A stretch of DNA of 64,000 bases from Topomyia yanbarensis (taxonomy: Eukaryota; Arthropoda; Insecta; Diptera; Culicidae): the NCBI RefSeq assembly GCF_030247195.1, contig NC_080670.1, positions 34,458,497-34,522,496 on the forward strand, read 5' to 3'. Each line of letters begins with the position of its first letter. Within the stretch, counting starts at the first letter, position 1. Both the position numbers and the translations under genes were made by a program. Below are positions 56,829 through 64,000 of this stretch, piece by piece. Below the pieces are notes generated by a model. That model ran no database searches, was not told where the DNA came from, and worked only from the letters and a program-made list of their open reading frames with translations.

Positions 56829-59800
56829 ATGTCTAGTAATCAAATCCATGGAAATCAGCCACAACTGAACAATCGTGAAAGACTGACCTACCCGGTGCTG
56901 GCAGAGCCGGACCCAATTAGAACCATCGATGACCTGTACCGAAGCATTCAGCAGGAGATTCAATACTACAAGCAGGAACACGAAACAATTAAAGCGGATC
57001 TGAAGCGATTACTGCAAAGCAATCAAATTGGATGTTCGCTGGGTAATTTGCTGCCCGGCATTGATGGCGAGAACAATAACGAGGAAAGCGGCCAATTTGA
57101 CCAGGAACAATTTAAGCGAGTCTCGAACGAAGTGATTAATAATTTAAAGAATCAACTGGATTTAGTTTGGCAGGTGAGAGCAATTATTTTAATAGATGAG
57201 TTGATGAAATGCGGTGAAAAAGGTGACGTGAAAAAGTACACATGAATTAATTTCGACTTCTTTCATGTAGTAGAGCAATACAATAAAGCAATGGAATTGG
57301 GTAGAAATTTGAAATCCACAAAATAAATAACTTGTCTAGATCTAGAAAAACACTCCATGTTACATAGCATTTTATATTTACTTCCTGCACTCTCGCCATT
57401 AGCCATAAGAATTGCAACTTCAAGCATCATTCTTTACGTTCGTTCTTCTCGTTTCACCAACACCCCCCCCCCCCCTCAACTCCCAAGGCCACTTTTACCT
57501 AGCACCTTTGTTTGCCCAGCATCGAACATGCCGAATATATTTCCAGGATAAAAAAATATATTTTCCCAGGAAAAAAATACATTCGAAAGCCTGTGGAAAA
57601 GCTCTCAGAAGACAATCCAAATACTGGAACTGGAAATAGGCGAATACCGCCGGCAGCTGAAACAGCCGAAAAGTATACACGACTTGCGGCAGCAGTACAC
57701 GGCGGCACTCCAGCTGCTAGAGCAGAACTTACTAACGCTGCGCTCGAAATTGAATCAACGAACCGAGGAAAACAAACGCCTGGAGGCAGTCGGCGCAACC
57801 GAACGGGACCGTTTCGAAGCTCTGGAGCGGGATTATACCGGTAGGTGTGTTTGTTTTGTGGTTCAATTCCGCTCGTTTCGCTCTAGCCCTTTCGCCTACG
57901 TCGCCAACCCTTGTAATGCTTTTCCACTCATACAGTGGAAGGAACTTTTCGAACTCGAACGAAAAACTGATTAAATTTGGCCAGGAAAGCAAAAACTGGT
58001 CAGCGGCTACAGTAATTCAAAGCAAAGCGCTGGGAAAATCTAGTATTATTATTGTTGAACCATTCGGTAAGATTTGATTTATTGATTTCATAGCTAGTGT
58101 TATGGTTTCAGTTGGTAATAGGATTTCATTTCCTGCGGTATAATGCGAAAGAATTGCGGAATCAGTATTTATATTAACGTTTCTTTTGAAATATTGCGCA
58201 CTTCCCACTAACTTGGACTTCACACTTTCAAAATGCGAGTAATCCAGGGGAGTGTCGCTCCTGTCATCCGATATGGAGATATACAGACTTTGACAGTAGT
58301 CAACATATGATGGGCCTAGCCGCCTCTAGGCCCGTGCAATAGCATTGGGTTGTTTTGATTTTAACTAAAGACGCTGAATTCCTTTGGATAAAGACTCGAC
58401 ACGTCAATCGTTTGTTTACCATTTATCTGTCAGTGCCATTCCAATCGAGCACGAGACCTGTTAATGGCCCTCGTTCCAGAAGGATTCGAAGCGATTTTCT
58501 TCGGAATGAGGGCATTTGACAGGTCTCGTGCTCGATTGGAATGACACTTACTGATAAATAATAAGATTAAGATAGAGATGGCGAGTCTTTATCCAGAGGG
58601 ATTCAGCGTCTTTAATTTTAACAAAGGCAGATGTTGGCTAGGACAAAATGGCTGCCTAGCAGGGGACTGGAGTAATCAAATCACTACTGAAAACTGCGAG
58701 TTGTCAAAACATATGTATTTCAAGTAATAGAGATGGTATTCTCATAGATAGGCCAGTCGAACTAATCAGTCTATGAGAAGAATTTATTATAGGAATGTTC
58801 AGTGCGCAGTTTGAATCCAATCCACAAGCAATAGTTTTTAAAGAATATTTAAGCGCAGTTCCTTGAGGCAAAGCGATAACCCATTGATTCAGCTAGTCTT
58901 CCTTGGAAATTGAATATCATTTCTCATCAGTTCCCACTCTGCATCCGCGCTTCAGATGGCACATCAAACTTTCTAACGAACCTGTTTCTTCCTACGTTCC
59001 CCCATATTCCACACTCCAATCGGCACATGATGCGATGAAGCACTGCAGTCGGAAACCCGCCAGCTCCAAGCCACCGTTGAAGAGACCCGTGAAACCGAAT
59101 CCCGGCTAACGGCCGAACTGGAGCGGGCCATGAAGGAAAAGGCCGACCTGGAGGCGCTGCTGGATCAGGCGAACGCGCTGGCTCGGCGCCACATGGGACG
59201 GGAAAATCTTGCACTGATCAAAGTGCAGGAAGCCCTCCAAATTGCCGATACGGTAATAGAGGAGAAAAATTCACTGCTCCTGCGGGAGGAAGGCGTCCGG
59301 GAGGAGTGTAATTTTCTCGCATCCACCATCGGGCAGGTCATGGAGGAGGCGGCTCGCAAAGTCGAACTGGAAATGAATGCGCTGAAGGTGGGCTACGAAA
59401 GTCGTCTTGGGGCACTCGAAAAGCAACTGGAGCAGCGGAAGGAATTGCTGGAAATACAACAGCAGAAAACCAACCAGGCGGAAACACGGGCCGCCACACT
59501 CGAGGACAAATTTAAAAGTATGATCGTAACGAATCAGAGCTTGGATGCGGACCTACACGCGGCATCCAAATTAATTGTAAGTGTTTGTGTTCGATTTTTA
59601 ATTGTTTGTTTTTTTCGAGGGCTCTTGACGGGGTTTGAACAGGCAATTTAATTAGCAAAGTATGGAGTAGACTTCGTCTGTTTTGTGTTGCCAAACAACA
59701 GTTAGCTGTTCCAGAAATCTTATAATCTTTTAAATGTGTTGTTCTTTTGCAGATTGAAATGGAGCTAAAAATGGAAGCATTTCAAAAGACGATGGCCAAG

Positions 59801-60290
59801 GAACGAGAAATCAGCAGGTAAGCCACATATTTCGTTTACGTTTTCGTTTCAATTTCGAATAAATCAGCTTGGTGTTCATAATAACATAATATATTAAGCA
59901 GATCTGAAATAGCATAAACCCCGAAGATCCATTCCGTAATTTAATAAATGGTTGGATATCAAAATGTTCCTTAGCACGAATGTATGCTGAGCCGAGATTA
60001 TTTCCAATTAATATTACTTCCCGTGCATTTTTTTTCTCTCCTCTGAACCAACTAACTCTAGAACAAGCCAGAGCCGGGAGCAGGAGCTGAAGAAACTGCT
60101 GGAAACCAACCAGGATCTGCAGGAACGCTGGAAGAGTGAGATGGTGGCGTTGACCGATGAGTTGCAGCGAAAACTGAAAGCACTTCGACGGGAAAATTGC
60201 ATGCTCAAGGCGGAAAACAATCAATTAAAGGATCAGCTATTGAAGGCAGCGACCGAGGACCGTGAGCTAAATCTCAACCAGCTACAGTAG
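56829..60290 (+). CDS. SCLT1: SCLT1 homologue (distal appendage coiled-coil protein)
   Basis: Five exons predicted: 56829-57173, 57570-57840, 59041-59576, 59753-59817 and 60062-60290, giving 481 aa. Donors (CAG|gtgaga, CCG|gtaggt, ATT|gtaagt, CAG|gtaagc) and acceptors (ttttcccag, gatgaag, cttttgcag, taactctag) keep the frame (phases 0, 1, 0, 2). Nearly all of it is coiled coil. It follows human SCLT1 (688 aa, from memory) in order: a DLYRSIQQEIQYYKQEHE segment; QLDLVWQEKNTFESLWKSS across the exon 1-2 junction; an EALQIADTVIEEKNSLL segment; and a C-terminal LLETNQDLQERWKSEM block. Vertebrate SCLT1 is a distal-appendage protein needed for docking the mother centriole and making cilia, and links clathrin to a sodium channel. 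The exon 3 acceptor is weak (first AG after a CTAAC branch site); a missed exon in intron 2 would change this part. Confidence 0.83.
57174..57569 (+). other. SCLT1 intron 1
   Basis: 396 nt with a C14 run at about 57464-57477 that may be length-variable. Three AGs in good pyrimidine context precede the chosen acceptor; only the last keeps the reading frame into FESLWKSS. Confidence 0.75.
57841..59040 (+). other. SCLT1 intron 2 with a foldback element
   Basis: About 1.2 kb. It holds a family G palindrome (58367-58615). An optional exon bounded by catacag (57945) and a CG|gtaaga donor (58067) reads GRNFSNSNEKLIKFGQESK. It is not coiled-coil-like and fits the frame only with a shifted exon 2 donor, so it is left out. 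Confidence 0.6.
58367..58615. mobile_element. Foldback element family G, complete, intronic
   Basis: AAAGACGCTGAATTCCTTTGG and GAGGGATTCAGCGTCTTTA are the ends. Inner arms GACTCG...CATTCCAATCGAGCACGAG and CTCGTGCTCGATTGGAATG...CGAGTC pair over about 100 bp. It would form a long hairpin in SCLT1 pre-mRNA. Confidence 0.88.
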
Positions 60291-60615
60291 TAGAGAAGAG
60301 GAAACCGACAGACAGGCACAGGTCGATTGAGTGAAACTATTTCATCATTGCTGGAATCAGCGTTATCAGCGCATCGTCATCATCATCATTATCATCATAA
60401 GAATCATCATAATCATTTTCATTTCAGATAGGGTCGTTGTTTCTCTTGCTCAATATAGGATATTGGGGAAATGAGTTCAGCACACGTTGGGGGTTGAGTA
60501 TTAAATGTATTTTCCAGCTGCATTCTAGTGGCGTAAGAAACTTCGAGATTCTCCTCGTTCGAGGCTAGGCGGTACTTGCATTTTGAGTGTTTGTTTAAAA
60601 TATGTTTATAATAAA
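60291..60615 (+). terminator. SCLT1 3' UTR and poly(A) signal
   Basis: The stop TAG (60288-60290) is followed by an in-frame TAG. A CATCAT-rich microsatellite lies at about 60370-60420 and AATAAA at 60610-60615, giving a 3' UTR of about 340 nt. Confidence 0.7.
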
Positions 60616-61484
60616 GCCTTTTTTTTATTGTACTTGATAAATTCATTCCACCTATCTTCGAATATAGTCGAATTATTTTCGATAAATTCTGGGCTCAGAT
60701 GTTTAATGGACCATTAATAAAACATGTATCGCAAAAATTGCCCAAAATTGACTCCCTCTTCCTTCATGTGACAAACAAAATTGTCGGTAGTGTGTATATT
60801 TTCTTAATGTAGAACAGCAGAACAGCTCATGTTGAAAAGAAGGAAATATAACAAGTGCATTTCTCGAAACGTCCCATAGAAAAAAATATGGGTAAGCGTT
60901 AAAGAACAATATACATTCTAGTATGATTAGATACAAAGTAGCGCTGCTTATACTGGTCACAATATCAATATTGCCCCTACATATGGTATCTATTTGACAT
61001 TTAACATTCACGAATTTCGAAAAATGCATCGCACTTGCGCCATATCTATTGGGTGTCCTCTGATATGGCTGTTATAACTGAAAGAATTCGTAAAGTATTT
61101 CGAGATTCATTCTTAAATTTTTCTAAATGGTCCTAAATGTTTACAAGAAAATTCGGCCAGCTAAAAAATAAAATTTTATTTGGTTGTATCAATTGCATTA
61201 TTGAATAACAAAATTTTTGACAAAGTTAAAAATATAACTTGAAAAAAAATTGTATTGGAAAAAATACTATTCGCTAAACAACCAATCAATTAAAAATTAG
61301 GTTCTCAATTTGACGTGGAATGACCAATATATTTGATTTATTTAAAAAGAATCCACAGATCCACCACAGATTACATGAAGCACTTATACTGGGAAAATCC
61401 TGCTCGAGCAAGATCATTTCGCTGATGTTCTTTTTTTGAACATCTGTCAGAGGCGAAAAAGACAATATACATTTTCCATTACTT
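60616..61484. other. Intergenic, nothing recognised
   Basis: AT-rich, no coding similarity. Confidence 0.5.
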
Positions 61485-61778
61485 CCCAGGTAACCAATAA
61501 GCATGCAAAATGCGCCTTAACGGCTACCTGATGACCATTGGAGTGGTTATAAATGCTATTTAAAAGCCACTTTTGGCGAAATATACGGCTACGGCCATGC
61601 CATGAAAATGCTGTTGTGCATTCAGAATGCTGAATACTGACAAGAAACTTTAAACAGTTTTTTGAATGCTGATTAACAACAGATACGCATAAAGGATGAA
61701 AATATATTGCAAGAAGCATCCGAAATGCAATTTTTATGCCATTTTACTGCATACACTAATGCTTGCTGGTTACCTGGG
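61485..61778. mobile_element. MITE family E, second type (CCCAGGTAACCA ends)
   Basis: CCCAGGTAACCAATAAGCAT and ATGCTTGCTGGTTACCTGGG form the ends (12-bp perfect, then imperfect), with TT on both flanks. 294 bp, non-coding. Confidence 0.85.
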
Positions 61779-62443
61779 TTCTTCAATGAATTGACAGCTG
61801 TGTATTTTCCGAATTTAAACCACCCATGACAACCACGTCGCCATACCTCGGCACACCACAAGCGAATCACGAACCAATATTTAAATTACCATGCTGCTAC
61901 CAGCTGCTGGCTCATCATTAGTTGCCAGTTGGCCCCGAGATGAAATATGCAGACACATTGTTCGAGAAGAATAAGTTTGTCCCCATATACTTCCGCGTGC
62001 CGTTTGCCATTGTATAGGTTATATTATATATATTAAGTGCAGAGATAATTTCAACTGGGAACGGAATGCACTATAGTCATGGAGGTGGCCACACAAAAAC
62101 TGCACCGTATCGCTTCGAAGTATATTGTTCCGTACAATAACCACCGAACTATTGGAAGAATTCGCTGACAGCAGTGATGGTTTTGCGGGTGCATTCAGAA
62201 TGTCTGTCTGTCTTTCTCAAGTCTACTATAGATATAGATAATGGTATAGAATTAAAATTCATTGTATTAATAGCACTGGGAATTTTCAATTGAAAGGTTG
62301 AGACGCTGGAGATTCGATAAATAATTCGGTTCGTACATTCAATATATCATGCCAGATTGTATTCCCTAAATGTCCCCGGTTAGAAATAGTTGCATAGCTG
62401 CAAGCGTTCTGACAATGGAAGAAACCCCTTACATGCAATGCAA
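61779..62443. other. Intergenic, nothing recognised
   Basis: No gene or repeat termini recognised. Confidence 0.45.
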
Positions 62444-62600
62444 CCCACTAATGTTCAGCCGGAAATGAACCGGAATTCTGGTTGGCTCTAATTCTTATTC
62501 CGGCTCCAGTGACACAACCGATTCTAAATAGGATCGGTAGTGTCACTGGAGCCGGAACACGAATTAGAACCAGCCAGCATTCCGGCTGAGCTTAACTAGG
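62444..62600. mobile_element. Foldback MITE family B, diverged
   Basis: CCCACTAATGTTCAGCCGG to GGCTGAGCTTAACTAGG with full complementary arms around CACAACCGATTCTAAA. The ends are mutated. Confidence 0.85.
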
Positions 62601-63301
62601 AAGAAGCTTCCTTGCACGAAATACAATACAATTAAAAATTTCAAGCAGTTAACCAGAATGTAAGGATGGACCAAATAAGGTTTAAATTAAAGATAAATAC
62701 ATGTACTTTTGGACATCTGAACATTTTGTTTTAGTGCGACAAATGGTTCTGAGGTTATTTACAAGTTTGTCGAACTTTTTTAAATAAAAAATTGGGTTTG
62801 GTCAACATTTTGAGCAAAATAATGGGATCATAAAAATTATAGACAAATTTTGCGCCAACTTGAACAAATGTTGGCAGCAGCCTCTCTGATTTTATTGAAA
62901 CTTTCTGTACATGAACACTTTGTCACACAAAGCCATTTTGCATAATTTGTTTTTCCAAAAAAGATCTAGACTGTCTTTTGAAAAGGGGCCAAACTTGTTT
63001 TACCATTTTTTTTTTTCAAATAGCTATAGTCTAAAAATGACAAATCCTACAAAAAATGTTGTTGGAATTCTTTTCACAAAATTAGTCAAATTTTTGAGAA
63101 AAAATATTTAAAAAATTGTCGATGGAGACTCTTACACCGAAAAAATCGATTTTAAAAATTGAAAGTCGATTTACATAAAAAACATCTTTGATTTGGATGA
63201 AATTTAGTTCCAAGATAGGTAGTTATGTTCCCTACCTACCATCAAAAATTCAAGTTGGGTACTTTCAAAGAAAAAAAGCTTTTTTAAAAAACTTTTATTG
63301 C
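62601..63301. other. AT-rich intergenic sequence
   Basis: T- and A-runs dominate. ACACCGAAAAAATCG near 63134 may be the outer end of the inverted-repeat element that follows. Confidence 0.4.
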
Positions 63302-63981
63302 CCAAACTGATTTTTTTTCAGCGTATTTTTGTCGAAAACTAAACCAATGAAAGTCATAATTATCTCAGAATTCAATTTCTCAACTGCTAGTTGCCTGATA
63401 CATGCAAAAAGTATCAGTAAACCATTTGGTATATATTCATAACAAACTTTAATGAAGACTGGAAGATTGGAAGACTGGAAGACTGCAGTTCAGTTGTTCA
63501 TCTCAAAAATGATAAATTTTAGGAAACAATTAACAAACTTTTCTAAAGTTTATTTTATGTCTGATGGAGCAGCAGCACAATTGAAAGGAAAAGTTTTTTT
63601 TAAATAACTTTTCTTCCTTGAAAATGCCCTAGTATATTCTCCTTGTATGAAAATAATACAAAATAGCAAGGCTGAACATAGTTTTAAGACAAATGTTATG
63701 TATAAAAATAAATAAATAATTATGTAAAATTCAATACAAAATATTGTGGTGGTTATATCTTTCCCTGATCCTTCCTCAGAAATAAACAAGAAAATAAAGA
63801 AGTTTTAATGGAATATTTGTTTAATGACAGGAACTATTTTCAATGGGATTCTTGATTAATAATAATAGTAGTCAAATTAGACAATATCTGCTCACAAACT
63901 GAGTTTTATTGGATTGTGAGATGCTTACGACTTTCATTGGGTTAGTTTTCGACAAAAATACACTGAAAAAAATCAGTTTGG
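63302..63981. mobile_element. Element with ~50-bp inverted arms, running off the window
   Basis: CCAAACTGATTTTTTTTCAG ... AAACCAATGAAAG (63302-63352) pairs with CTTTCATTGGGTTAG ... AAAAATCAGTTTGG (63931-63981). The similarity continues outward on both sides (AAAACTTTTATTGCC / GGACAAGGAAAAGTT), so the true ends lie outside 63302 and at or past 64000. Confidence 0.7.
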
Positions 63982-64000
63982 ACAAGGAAAAGTTAAAAAA

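Noticed and set aside
57945..58067. Extra SCLT1 exon reading GRNFSNSNEKLIKFGQ
   Set aside because: It needs a different exon 2 donor, its own end phase cannot join the next exon in frame, and the peptide is not coiled-coil-like.

Overview
The window looks like a gene-poor, transposon-rich stretch of an AT-rich insect genome, most likely a culicine mosquito. The reasons are degraded RTE-clade LINEs, tRNA-derived SINEs, a BEL/Pao fragment, many foldback MITEs, and a pair of small animal genes with short introns and metazoan splice sites. The species is inferred; nothing in the sequence names it.

The one clearly functional locus is at 56.1-60.6 kb. Chibby (minus strand, single exon, 120 aa) and SCLT1 (plus strand, five predicted exons, 481 aa) lie head to head, with 342 bp between their start codons. 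In vertebrates both proteins act at the distal end of the mother centriole or ciliary base, so this is a divergent ciliary gene pair that probably shares a promoter. Two imperfect RFX X-box-like sites lie between them.

Layout. 0.5-12.0 kb: BEL/Pao relic, many foldback MITEs, a 1.5-kb element with CACTG termini, a badly decayed LINE reverse transcriptase, and one orphan terminal exon candidate. 12.05-15.6 kb: a nested stack in which a MITE (family F) received a second MITE and a 2.9-kb RTE LINE, each insertion with its own target duplication. 15.6-18.3 kb: more MITEs, the first copy of a 1.4-kb LTR-like element with a CRE/TATA/Inr promoter, and a hairpin. 19.9-21.7 kb: GC-richer, apparently single-copy DNA with a possible promoter. 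21.9-25.65 kb: a second RTE LINE split by a MITE and ending in about 260 bp of (TA)n. 26.5-30.2 kb: diverged tandem and higher-order repeats. 31.2-33.1 kb: second LTR-like copy and a copia-like LTR candidate. 34.4-41.1 kb: small TIR elements, including a TTAA-flanked family. 44.8-47.1 kb: a 2.3-kb non-autonomous hAT-type element with a perfect 8-bp target duplication. 49.0-52.9 kb: a two-ORF CR1/Jockey-type LINE with a zinc-finger ORF1. 54.4-55.6 kb: two tRNA-derived SINEs. 60.6-64 kb: AT-rich DNA with MITEs.

The most unusual pattern is a clan of foldback MITEs (called A, B, C, E and F here). They have different arms but all begin CCC and end GGG, and intact copies are flanked by 2-bp target duplications of varied sequence, so not TA-specific. 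Several share a central CAAYAACCGWT-like motif.
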